Positions 11,001 to 19,301 of a DNA stretch of 64,000 nt are shown one piece after another (positions within the stretch are counted from its first letter, which is position 1; every line of letters starts with the position of its first letter). The position numbers and the translations under genes are program-made. The notes under the pieces were generated by a model. That model was not told the origin of the DNA. It did not search any database and saw nothing but the letters and a program-made list of their open reading frames with translations. This DNA comes from Leishmania donovani (lineage: Eukaryota > Euglenozoa > Kinetoplastea > Trypanosomatida > Trypanosomatidae). The DNA lies in NCBI RefSeq assembly GCF_000227135.1, contig NC_018257.1:503777-567776 (forward strand), written 5' to 3'.

Positions 11001-12470
11001 CCCGGTGCTGCTCCTCGCCCTCGCCCTGGAGGTGCGTGTGCGTGGACGTACCGCACCCTCTGCGAGCGCGCGGCAGCTGTGCAGCGAGTGTCGAACCTAT
11101 GGATTGCCGAATCGGTCATCGAAAGATTCAAGTGGACACTTCGAACTGCCCCCGCACCACCACGGCCTGACATGAGTGACAGCAGTGGCTTGGGTGGCCC
11201 TGAGGGCGGCCGCGATGAGGTTCTCCGCGCTGTCCTGCCTCTGCACGACATTGAATCGTCGAAATTCCAAGAAACTCTGCGTGATGAACTTCACAGCGAA
11301 GTCTTGCATCGACATTTTCATGAGCGCATCGACTCGCCTCAGCACGCGGACAGCTGTAAAAACACCGCTACGTCATCAACACCGCGCAGCACTTCACAGA
11401 ACACGCCAACTCGGGTGGCCTTTTTCACACCTTCACGGCCACCACCACCGCCCTGCGAGCCGCCGGTCGTCGAAGGCGTGCCCTTCCCGAGCTTGTCCCG
11501 ACGCACAGCGCAGCCGCACGTCTGTGTCGTACACTCGAGCTGTGTGGCGGAACAAGCGGAACTGACATTTGTGGCGGCATTTTCCCCAGTCGTGCTTCTC
11601 CTGCGAGTGCCTGATTTGACAAGTCGGGACTGGGGCTTTGACACGTGGGAGGCGGCCAAACGGAGGGCCGCCACGGCCTCGCGAACCGTAGAGACACGAG
11701 TGACGGGCTCGGTAAACGACGGAGATGGGGTGGGGAGCCGTGCAGGCGCGCGCGCCGAAAGGCCGCTTTCCTCGTACAAAGATTTGGACGTGGAGGTCGG
11801 TGATGAGGACGACCAGGCTTTTGATGCCAGTTTGGCTGATGATGGCGCATCAGCAGCAGGGAGCGAGGCGCTGCTCGAAAAGAGAGCCCGGCTCATGTAC
11901 ATGAAGGCAATGCGTCGGAAGCGGTTGTTGTACGCGGCTCCCTGGAGGAGTACCCGGCTCAGCTTTGAGTCGCGACTGGACCTCTCGCACCTCGCGCTTC
12001 GCAAGGGGTACAGCGCTGAAAACGCTAATCGGTGGGTGTCTCTTGACTTCCTGAGAGACGAACCTCGCGTGCGGGCCGCGCGCACTGACATGGTGGCGCC
12101 GAAGGTGGATACCCAAGGTGTTGGCGAGCCCCAGATCCCCCGCCCAAATTTTGCTTCTGATCCCGCCGTCGCGGCGTCATCAGCAGAGCGGCAAGCAAAA
12201 ACATCATCAAGGTCGCGCTCTATCACGGGGATCAGGGTCGACGTGCTCTTCTATTCCCAAGATGAGCCGGGTGGGAGCAGCGGCCTCAGTGCTAACGGCG
12301 GGTACATCGAATATGACCACGGAATGTGTAGCCACGACAACTGCGCCACAGATGATTGCAGTGGTGTAACACGGGTGATGAAGATTGCGCTTGTAAACTA
12401 TGAGGAGCTCGAGTGGCCCGAGTCGGTGGTCTCGTCTTCCAAACAGCAGTGGGTGTGGAAGAACTTGTGA
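8067..12470 (+). CDS. Large conserved-looking protein of unknown function (about 1,467 aa)
   Basis: An uninterrupted frame of 1,467 codons is far too long to be chance in this GC-rich DNA. The frame opens with GTG at 8058, so I take the first ATG, 8067; ATG 8127 is an alternative. The N-terminus is rich in Arg, Ser and His with few acidic residues, compatible with a mitochondrial presequence, but this is only an impression. The middle is Ser/Thr/Pro-rich with an Ala run (residues near AAEAAAAAPV). Ordered-looking parts include a stretch around YLFLRSQGVDVTAWW, one around VEVAELYERWGVRV, and a C-terminal block with acidic text (VEVGDEDDQAFDASLADD) and a His/Cys patch (HGMCSHDNCATDDCSG). I recognise no named domain or transmembrane segment. 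It is probably a kinetoplastid-specific protein. Confidence 0.85.
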   Translation: MQRLVCVPSYYGLTASGRALMRPSHSLLAYADSGACRTRRAVRHHDSACDSSTANKDHEAVHLSHTRCQQRIGSFDRRPLLPPPLTPCSIGGTPFAYLLQRIIVGKAEELSHMRREALEFLCNVAVGDSTTRRHGNATEEAKTRERRMREALLKVEQPALCSSLQQKENPRLTVCLQRPEGHVCVPAVVGETYLFLRSQGVDVTAWWERYYTAFIRPSTVEHPSSEGMIVTAAADARGVKRVAASPVTADCSPDAEWNGATPPPPLYWKLDRGLRHTFSTYATASHRGDVFAVPLPSFEEPAPCWVAPAKTQTDASERGSDGVPASTSATAAALASPPTRQSVWIPVWLIRHLPFFPIPFPSANAEGEPRRGRSAEMRYNDAAFASADSPLTSHDPDSCMAEENERVLLQRDGEPETTEADCLLSRQDAVSRTNASDDAPLEVNGADMRACTSWHTAQTFTSTPRLPTHAQQDQLDKEWGHPFFDGLHSVSDIGNWSPRHATLTTSSGNHGTVAHDIISVQALWHQRVRESSTFALDLEFSTGCPPTTATTTTGALSGAATAEWPSPLFSWKLRSTHWRTLSSFWATKADPASSLAADYSFPLDAYPLLRYRSFLRARAGHTAISTCKPHLHPFSEGSILNRLEKDTTSQKWIRYPFRPCGAAQQRTHWNAQPPAHSWIGEEGPLDRMPPTAAAGGAPYTSKVSVAAQHASVFHVLQRKSCVERVAFFGVHYVSVDATALSCLFDSTVCVRHAVPLGVTGAVFKAGLRSTRYRQQHSCLPDGQQRMLTVEDDQSGAYAATHRFSNRRTEPRLPLFAAAMKKLEAAEAAAAAPVNPQDKAAATPGGGGELGSTAGAAPWLARLRAIRNERERGKCEPQASQMERVVKMRTSHRSVFFLFQSPYWVEVAELYERWGVRVAPGTVPLLICGKPYVNAEQTTDASRFSPNTCVPHLMQEVLFSKGLEACTWAGSQCLLSLIAPGAAPRPRPGGACAWTYRTLCERAAAVQRVSNLWIAESVIERFKWTLRTAPAPPRPDMSDSSGLGGPEGGRDEVLRAVLPLHDIESSKFQETLRDELHSEVLHRHFHERIDSPQHADSCKNTATSSTPRSTSQNTPTRVAFFTPSRPPPPPCEPPVVEGVPFPSLSRRTAQPHVCVVHSSCVAEQAELTFVAAFSPVVLLLRVPDLTSRDWGFDTWEAAKRRAATASRTVETRVTGSVNDGDGVGSRAGARAERPLSSYKDLDVEVGDEDDQAFDASLADDGASAAGSEALLEKRARLMYMKAMRRKRLLYAAPWRSTRLSFESRLDLSHLALRKGYSAENANRWVSLDFLRDEPRVRAARTDMVAPKVDTQGVGEPQIPRPNFASDPAVAASSAERQAKTSSRSRSITGIRVDVLFYSQDEPGGSSGLSANGGYIEYDHGMCSHDNCATDDCSGVTRVMKIALVNYEELEWPESVVSSSKQQWVWKNL

Positions 12471-13852
12471 TGCGGCTGGTGATCTGGCGATGACGTTGCG
12501 GAGGAGAGGCAGCTGGGAGGCGGAGGGACGCGAAGCTCTTGGCCGCTTACGTATCACTGCGCACGCCCACACAGGATGACCAGTAGGGTGGCAAACGCCA
12601 CGGAGGCACACAGAAGAAAAAAGGAAAACGAAAGGCGGCCACACCACCGCCTCCTCTCCCCCTCTGTGTGTGTGTGTGTGTGTGTGTGCAGCGCGGAGGA
12701 GACCGCGAGATTGCTGGCGCGTGACGTGCTTTCGTGTTCTTCTCCCCTCTCTTGTTTACCAGAATTGGTGCGGACCTGGAATCAGACCAAGGGCAAGTGC
12801 AATCGCACACGTGTATGCATGTGTCTTACCGAGGCTGGCTAGTGCCTCTGCTGCCTCGTGTGGAACCCCTTGTGGACGACAACACCCATCCACGTGCTCC
12901 ACGTTTTGCTTCTCTGGGCTTTGGCGTGACACCTGTGTGTTCCCTCACGTAACCTTCTTTTTTCTTTTACCGCCTCGTCTCCCCACTCTTATTCGGCACC
13001 GTTTCCTTTGTTTTCCTGCTACACGTCTGCTTCTTTTCAGCTGCATCATGCAAGTGCGCGATCGAGGACCCAGAAGCGATGACAATCGCCAAGAACGCCA
13101 CCAAGGGCCATAGCACGGCGCGAGGAGGGGGGAACCAAGCGAAGCAAAGAGCGCCGGGCCTCGTCTTTCCCTGCAAAAGCAAAACACAATTATTTAGGAC
13201 CGTATCAGTGCTTGCCTACATGTTTTTCTGGATCCTCTCCCTCGCTTTCGAGCGTGCGCGTCCACGAGCAATGTGCGCGTGTGACTCTCAGGGCTTCCCC
13301 TGCCGCCACCGACTGCCTCCCTCTTTTCAGAGCGGGGTGGCTGATTTGCTGGTTCCCTCGAGCAAGCGTGCCGCCTCCTCCACCACGGTCTCAGACGGTG
13401 CGTCTTCTTTCCGCGCGTCGCGCTATGTCTTCACCAGTACCAGCACCCCCCTCTCTTTTCGCGGCTTTCATCACCCGCTTTCACCTGCTCTCTTCTCTCA
13501 CTTCGGCATTCCCACATCACCTCCGCTCCTTTATCCACCGTGAGCAGCAGTTGGGTATACTTTTTGGGTGTCCGCCGAGCGCTGCCATTCTCATCTAGTG
13601 CGCTAGCAGTGCTGCTGCCCTTGAACGATGTACCCAGTGGCAAAATGGGGCACCGCGTGTCGACTACACGCGGCCTAGTGCGGTGCCGTTTTTTGCACTT
13701 TTCACGCTGCCTCCTATCAACGCCGACTCCGCGTTTTCGTTGACGGATACCCCACACAATGCCCCGCCCCTCCTCTCGATCACATGGTCTCGCTCCCTCC
13801 AGCTCCACCGATTCCGCTTTTATGTCTTTTTCTTGCTACTCTATTTATCGCG
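12471..13852 (+). other. 3' flank of the unknown gene; TG repeat and pyrimidine tracts
   Basis: No gene is supported. It contains a (TG)12 run at 12665-12688 and long T/C-rich blocks around 12950-13050 and 13430-13530. The segment leads directly into a SIDER2 copy, so it is probably 3' UTR of the upstream gene. Confidence 0.65.
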
Positions 13853-14455
13853 CCCTGATGGCAGGGAGGGGGCGCACGCCTCAGCGCGTCGTATCCTCAG
13901 GGCCCCGCACACCGACTCCGCCGGGAAGCCAGGCAGCCTCCCAGCCCCTACCCATTGCCCATGCCGAGCTACTTCCGGCGGTGACACGGTCACGCGCCCA
14001 CGAAGTGGGGTGGGGGTGGAGGTGAGAGCGATGTGCTGCTGCTGATGTCTGCGGTGGGAGACTGGATGGCGCTGCGTCGGAGCGGGCTGCGGCAGCGAGC
14101 ACGTCTGCGCCGCCCACATGATGGACGAGGCGTGAGCGTGGCTGGAGGATATCCCACCCGGCCCTGGCACTGCCTCCTGGTGTGGGGAGCCTGCGCCACG
14201 GCGAGGGGGATGCGCCAGGAGGGGTGGCGGCCGGCGGAGCGGGTGGTTTGCAGAGCTGGAGGCAGCGGCCGTGCTTGTGTGCCTGGGTGGGCGCAGCGCT
14301 GTGACGCGTGTGCCCACCGCTGCCTCGTCCCGCGCGGTGTGACCTGTGGCATGTGACGGGGAGAGGTGGGGGCGCATCGCGGAGGCGGAGTCGTGTTGCG
14401 CGGCAGAGGATGGAGGTGGTGGGGAAAAGCTGATCGCGGGAGTCGAACGAAGCAG
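13853..14455 (+). mobile_element. SIDER2-type short retroposon, copy 1
   Basis: A ~600-bp G+C-rich repeat starts with ccctga and has the matching tcaggg at 13897-13902, the degenerate form of the ingi/L1Tc 5' signature. It recurs almost unchanged at 21926 and 25353 and in part at 26279 and 62950, always in gene orientation. Size, signature and position 1.4 kb after a stop codon fit SIDER2, the Leishmania family of truncated retroposons found mostly in 3' UTRs, where many promote mRNA decay. The 3' limit is where this copy stops matching copy 2 (after gaacgaagcag). Confidence 0.85.
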
Positions 14456-15665
14456 TGCCCCACACTGATCTACTCATCCATTGCCACAGTGTTTGGCGTA
14501 GGTGGATGGATAAGCTCCCAACTCCCGCGACGCGCTGCGTGTTACCGTCTACATGCACGTAAGAGCCGTCGGTAATGAGGAGTGTCGCCTCATTTCGCGC
14601 TCCTCCTCGCCCGCCAGCTGTAGTAAGTGAAGCGAGAGCTCCCCCCACTGACGGGGCGAAGCGGCAAGCGAGTGGCGAATAAACACTCCTTGTGGCAGGG
14701 TGATCTCTAGTGAGCGGATCTGTCGTATCTTCACAATTTCGTTTCCCTTTGCGGATGGGTGGTGGCGGTGGGGTGTAACCGCTGTTTCTCCTGGGCAGCC
14801 TACGGCCGCAACGGACGGGTATATATGTGCGTATGAGGGCCTAGTGCCTCTCTTTGTTCGGGCCCCTCTTACAGTGAGAAGGATGTCCGCTGGCTTCACT
14901 GCACCGTCTGTGAATTCGCGTCACTTCTACCCGACTAGCCCCGCCCTTTATCATGTTCGCTGCCGGGTGAGACATGGTGGATAGGGGAAGGCGGTGAGCT
15001 CAGCACGTGCGCCGATTTCATCAAAAAAACGATAGGCAGCGATTCCGTACGAGCGGCAAGCAGCCGTCCGTCCACCCGCCTACCTGTCCATGACCAAGAC
15101 GCTTGGCAACGTCGGCCCATGCGCGGCTATGAAATGGGGACGGAACCTCTCTCCACCCCACATGAAATATTCCCCCTTTCTTTTCGTCTCTTCCCTCCCT
15201 CCCTCTGCTTGCAACCCAGCGAGTGGGAAACGTTTAGTCGCTGACAGCGTCCCACCCACACCACACACAGCTTAATCACCATTTCGCCACATCTTTATTT
15301 ATTGTTTTTACACGAAACGATACGACCCTCTGCGTAGTGCATACCCAAGAGTAAGTACTAGAGAGAATACGTTCATCGGGTCCCTGGCGCGTACTAGGCA
15401 GCAGCATCAGCAGCCGCATCGTGCTCGCTTCCTTGGAGAGCCGGCCGGGATTCCCACGACGCTCGCCAGGATTTTCGCCATCGCTAGGGCCCGACGGCGT
15501 CCACGTTGCCAGCTTCTACCCCACATTCTACTCGCACGTCCTCCAAAACGAAAGCGAATCAAAATTAGCGCAGGACAGCGCACCAACACGCGATACGACA
15601 CACACACACACACACACCAAAGAAACAATCTTTCATCTCTTTGCCTATCTTGTGTCTCCATCTAC
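14456..15665 (+). other. Spacer and 5' flank of the kinesin gene
   Basis: No gene is supported. A strong pyrimidine tract at about 15172-15211 is followed by cag at 15218-15220, a possible splice acceptor about 450 bp before the kinesin ATG. A short CA run lies at 15600-15617. Confidence 0.55.
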
Positions 15666-18600
15666 ATGTCGGAGCAGCGCATCACTGTCGCGGTGCGCAT
15701 TCGTCCGCCCATCGGGCACGAGCGCTATGAACCCGTGTGCGCTCGCAAAGCCGACGATGACCAGACCATCACCATCAACGCAGAGGAGACGTCCGCGAGC
15801 GTCAGCGGTGTCAGTGTCTTTCAATTCGACTACGTCTTCGACGAGACCGATGACCAGGTCGCTGTGTACGAGGAAAGCGTGCAGGAGATGGTCGATCACG
15901 CCCTCTCAGGCTTCAGCGCCACCGTCTTCACGTACGGCCAGACCGGCTCAGGCAAGACCTACACCATTCTAGGAAGCAAGTCAGCGGACGGCAAAGTCAC
16001 GGAAGGGTCCGGCGCCTTCATGCGCGTCTTCGACGACCTGTTCACGTACAAAGAAGCCGTCAAGGATCGAACCCACATTGTCATCGCCCTCTCCGCGCTG
16101 GAGTTGTACGTCGAGGACGTTATGGACTTGCTAATGGACAAGAAGAAGCTGAAGCTGCGCGATACACCAGAGGAGACGATCACCGTTGGCATCAATACAG
16201 TGGAAGTGCACACCATGGCGGATGTCGAGCGCAACTTCGACGTTGCAAACTCCTTCCGCTCCGTGACGGCCACGAAGATGAACGACACTAGTTCCCGCAG
16301 CCACGCGCTCTTCTTCATTGACATTTTCCAAATTCCGGTCGAGAAGTCGCCGCAGGCGCCGAAGGTGTCGCAGCTCATTGACGAAACGGGCATGTCCCTG
16401 TCCAAGGGTGTTGCCGGTGTCACCAAGTCCCGCATTGCCCTCGTTGATCTTGCCGGCAGCGAGCGAGTGAAGCGCTCCGGTGCTACTGGGCAGGCCATGG
16501 TGGAGGCCCAGGCAATCAATAAGTCGCTCTCCACCCTCGGCACGGTCATCAACGCCATGTATCTGCAGAATCCACACATTCCGTTCCGCGAGTCAAAGCT
16601 GACAAAGCTGCTGAAGCCGTGCTTCGTCGATACAACCTCGCGTCTGCTACTGATCGGGCAGGTGGCGCCGCCGTCAAACAGCGCCTCCGAGTCGCTGGGG
16701 ACTCTTCGCTTCTGCGACCGTGTCAAAGGGCTCAAGGCGGGGCAGGTCATGGGCTTCACCGATCCAGCCGCCGAACAGGCCTTTCTGCAGTCGCGCCGCG
16801 TCAACGAGGAGCTGCTGGCCGAGATGCATATCCTCCAGGCACAGTACTACTACGAGGCGGTGAGCGTGCGGCGCCTCGCAGCGGCCAAAAGCGTGCCCGT
16901 GGACCAGGAGCGGCAGCGCATCGTGGCAGAGCTGCAGGCCGGCGCTGCGGATGTTGTCGCGCGCAAGGAGCGGGAAATGCTGGAGAAGGCGGAGCGCAAG
17001 GCGATTGCGCAGCGCGACGCGGCGGTGGAGTCGTTTGTGCTCCACATGAACTCTCTCATCGAGGAGTACGAGCAGGTCGCCCACACCGTCAAGAGAGAGA
17101 AGAAGGCGCAGAAGAAGCTGCGGGAGGAGCAGGAGGCGGAGCACGAGGTGCGGCTGCATGAGGCCAAAAAGGCCAAGAAGCACCGGCTCAAGTTGCAGGA
17201 GGCCGTCGCCGAGGCACGACAGAACCTTGAGGCCCTGGACAGGGAGCTCGAGGCTCTTGATAGGCAAATCGAGGTGGTGGGAAAAGAGAACGCGGCTGGT
17301 GTGATCGACGGCGTCGACGATGATGCTGCGTCTCCGAACAAAGCGATAGATAGAGCGGTCGAGGAGGCCACGCACGGTCTTGTGGAGTCCTTTTACAACC
17401 ATGCGACGGAGCAGAGCCGTCTCTACTCAATGTTTGTGTCGCGTCTGGCTGCCACAAGACGGGAGCGGTCGCGGGTGCGACGAATGAAGCTGATGAGCTC
17501 CACCTTAGTGACGGATGGTACCCTCCTGTACGACCTGATCGCTTTTCTCATTGATCGCGCCGTCGACGTGTCGGAGGGCGACCTGCCGCTTGGGGCGAAA
17601 TGGGGCTGGCACGACGTCGACGGCCTTAGCCAGCGTCTCCTCTGCGCAGACGAGATGTACCCGCCCCTGTTGCCGTCTGCGTGGGAGCCGCTCCACGAGG
17701 AGGCCAAGCCGTGTCTGGAGCAGCCGCACAGCATCACCTTCCTCAGCTCCGACGAGAGCGATGGTGAGCACTCGCACCACGCCGCGGAGTCTCGCCGCAT
17801 CCGGCAGATTCGCGACGCCGCCGCCGCCAAGGTTGAAAACCTGAACGCCTTGCACGCCGACGGCGAGGATGATAAGCAGCACGAGACGAGTAGCGGGGGC
17901 GGATCTGATGGAGACGGCCATGACGGCAAGGAGAGCAGCGAAGATTCGGCTGGTACCCCGGCGCCGCACGCGCACGAGTCGGACTGGATGAATGGCCAGC
18001 TTCTAGGGCGGACGCCGCCGCAGGATGCGGCGCTGGCAGTGGTGAATACAGTAGAAGATGCGCCGCCTCTGTCGACGAAGGCATGCGCGCCTCGAAAGAG
18101 GAAGGACGGGGCAGCTGCGGCTACTGTTACATCTCCGAGTAACGGGAACGGCGATGCATCGACCAGCGGCGCCGCGGCAGCCTCTGCGACGCGCTCTCCG
18201 GAGGACAGGCCAGGCCGACATGGCAAATCAAAGGGTGTACCGGCTGCAGTGACGGCCGTATCAGAGGGCAGCTCTAGCGATGAGCCCGGTGACGAGTCGA
18301 GCGGGACGGAGTCCTCGGCGTCGCCATCAGAGAGCGACAGCGAGGACGAGTCGCCGGAGGAGGCAGCCGCGGCCAAGGGTGCCGCCCACAAGGCTCAGAA
18401 GAAAGAAGCGCATGAAGCTGCGCGCGAAGGCAGAGGCGCCGAGGAGGACGCGCTCCCGGTGGGTGCGCCGAACCCATCCTACCAAGAAAAGGACTCCCGA
18501 GCGCTGATGAAGGTGTACGACTCGCCCACCCTCGTGCAAGACCTCATCCGGTTCCTCCGCAGCGGCACCCGCATGCTCAAACACTGCCGCCGCGGCAAGC

Positions 18601-19301
18601 CCCATGAGCGCATCTTCTGGGTCTCCACGCAGCGTGGAAAGAAGGAGCTCTTCTGGAAGGAACCGGACTCGCGGAGCGTTGACTACTCGTGCATTCAACT
18701 GTCCGACGTCAGCTTCATTCAGCTTGGGTGCTTTGGTAAAGTGTTTTCCCGCCACCGCATTCCGCCCAATGATCCCGCGTTCTTCCGCGCCTTTACGATC
18801 GGGCTGAAGCATGGTGGGCGAACCGTAGACATCGTGGCAGAGACGCTGCCCGACTACGAAGCGTGGGTGGTGGGTCTCTCGCACCTCGTCGGCGTCGACC
18901 CCTTCTGGGGCGGCAAGATCGACCTCACGATGGAGGTCGGCACCGATCGCCTCACCTATTTCGAGTCGAGCGTATGTGAGGCAAACTACATCCACCCCTT
19001 GGAGTACCTGGAGCTGAAGAAGCGTGTGCAGCACGTCGCGGCGCGCACGATTCAAGTGCTGGAGGAGTCTGGCCAAGACACCGCGCGTGCCCAGGCGATT
19101 CTCGGCGGCATCCATCCACCTGCCGTGAACAGCAACTGTGCAGTGTACATGACGAAAGGCGAGCTGCGGTTTTTGTTGCCCGAAACCTTCGACATTATTC
19201 GCGTGTCGCGACTGTGGATGCTCTTCCAGCAGATGAACCTCGTCTACGACGACAACTTCGCCCCCGCTACCGCGTTCGGCATCACGGTGCGCGAATCGTG
19301 A
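15666..19301 (+). CDS. Kinesin motor protein with C-terminal PH-like domain
   Basis: An N-terminal kinesin motor fills residues 1-355: P-loop GQTGSGKT (91-98), switch I NDTSSRSH (206-213), switch II DLAGSE (261-266), and NKSLSTLGTVINAM and HIPFRESKLTKLL further on. Kinesins hydrolyse ATP to move along or remodel microtubules. A loop of about 25 residues (PVEKSPQAPKVSQLIDETG region) is inserted before switch II. A charged alpha-helical, coiled-coil stretch covers about 430-560, probably for dimerisation. A long acidic, Ser-rich linker (about 690-945) leads to residues 955-1085, where GKPHERIFWVSTQRGKKELFW and DYEAWVVGLSHLVG resemble a PH-like fold of the phospholipase C type. The C-terminal ~125 residues are unassigned. 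The ATG at 15666 begins directly with the first motor strand (ITVAVRIRPP), so the start is secure. The N-terminal motor suggests plus-end movement; the subfamily is uncertain. Confidence 0.95.
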   Translation: MSEQRITVAVRIRPPIGHERYEPVCARKADDDQTITINAEETSASVSGVSVFQFDYVFDETDDQVAVYEESVQEMVDHALSGFSATVFTYGQTGSGKTYTILGSKSADGKVTEGSGAFMRVFDDLFTYKEAVKDRTHIVIALSALELYVEDVMDLLMDKKKLKLRDTPEETITVGINTVEVHTMADVERNFDVANSFRSVTATKMNDTSSRSHALFFIDIFQIPVEKSPQAPKVSQLIDETGMSLSKGVAGVTKSRIALVDLAGSERVKRSGATGQAMVEAQAINKSLSTLGTVINAMYLQNPHIPFRESKLTKLLKPCFVDTTSRLLLIGQVAPPSNSASESLGTLRFCDRVKGLKAGQVMGFTDPAAEQAFLQSRRVNEELLAEMHILQAQYYYEAVSVRRLAAAKSVPVDQERQRIVAELQAGAADVVARKEREMLEKAERKAIAQRDAAVESFVLHMNSLIEEYEQVAHTVKREKKAQKKLREEQEAEHEVRLHEAKKAKKHRLKLQEAVAEARQNLEALDRELEALDRQIEVVGKENAAGVIDGVDDDAASPNKAIDRAVEEATHGLVESFYNHATEQSRLYSMFVSRLAATRRERSRVRRMKLMSSTLVTDGTLLYDLIAFLIDRAVDVSEGDLPLGAKWGWHDVDGLSQRLLCADEMYPPLLPSAWEPLHEEAKPCLEQPHSITFLSSDESDGEHSHHAAESRRIRQIRDAAAAKVENLNALHADGEDDKQHETSSGGGSDGDGHDGKESSEDSAGTPAPHAHESDWMNGQLLGRTPPQDAALAVVNTVEDAPPLSTKACAPRKRKDGAAAATVTSPSNGNGDASTSGAAAASATRSPEDRPGRHGKSKGVPAAVTAVSEGSSSDEPGDESSGTESSASPSESDSEDESPEEAAAAKGAAHKAQKKEAHEAAREGRGAEEDALPVGAPNPSYQEKDSRALMKVYDSPTLVQDLIRFLRSGTRMLKHCRRGKPHERIFWVSTQRGKKELFWKEPDSRSVDYSCIQLSDVSFIQLGCFGKVFSRHRIPPNDPAFFRAFTIGLKHGGRTVDIVAETLPDYEAWVVGLSHLVGVDPFWGGKIDLTMEVGTDRLTYFESSVCEANYIHPLEYLELKKRVQHVAARTIQVLEESGQDTARAQAILGGIHPPAVNSNCAVYMTKGELRFLLPETFDIIRVSRLWMLFQQMNLVYDDNFAPATAFGITVRES

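Noticed and set aside
11339..12226. Minus-strand open frame of 295 codons
   Set aside because: It lies antisense to the large unknown gene and is composed of Ser/Ala/Arg-rich text; in GC-rich coding DNA such mirror frames are expected.
13881..14648. Minus-strand frame of 255 codons in SIDER2 copy 1 and similar frames in the other copies
   Set aside because: The frames are a by-product of the G+C-rich repeat and differ in length according to flanking sequence; no known protein.
17423..18391. Minus-strand open frame of 322 codons
   Set aside because: It is antisense to the low-complexity acidic linker of the kinesin; no family similarity.
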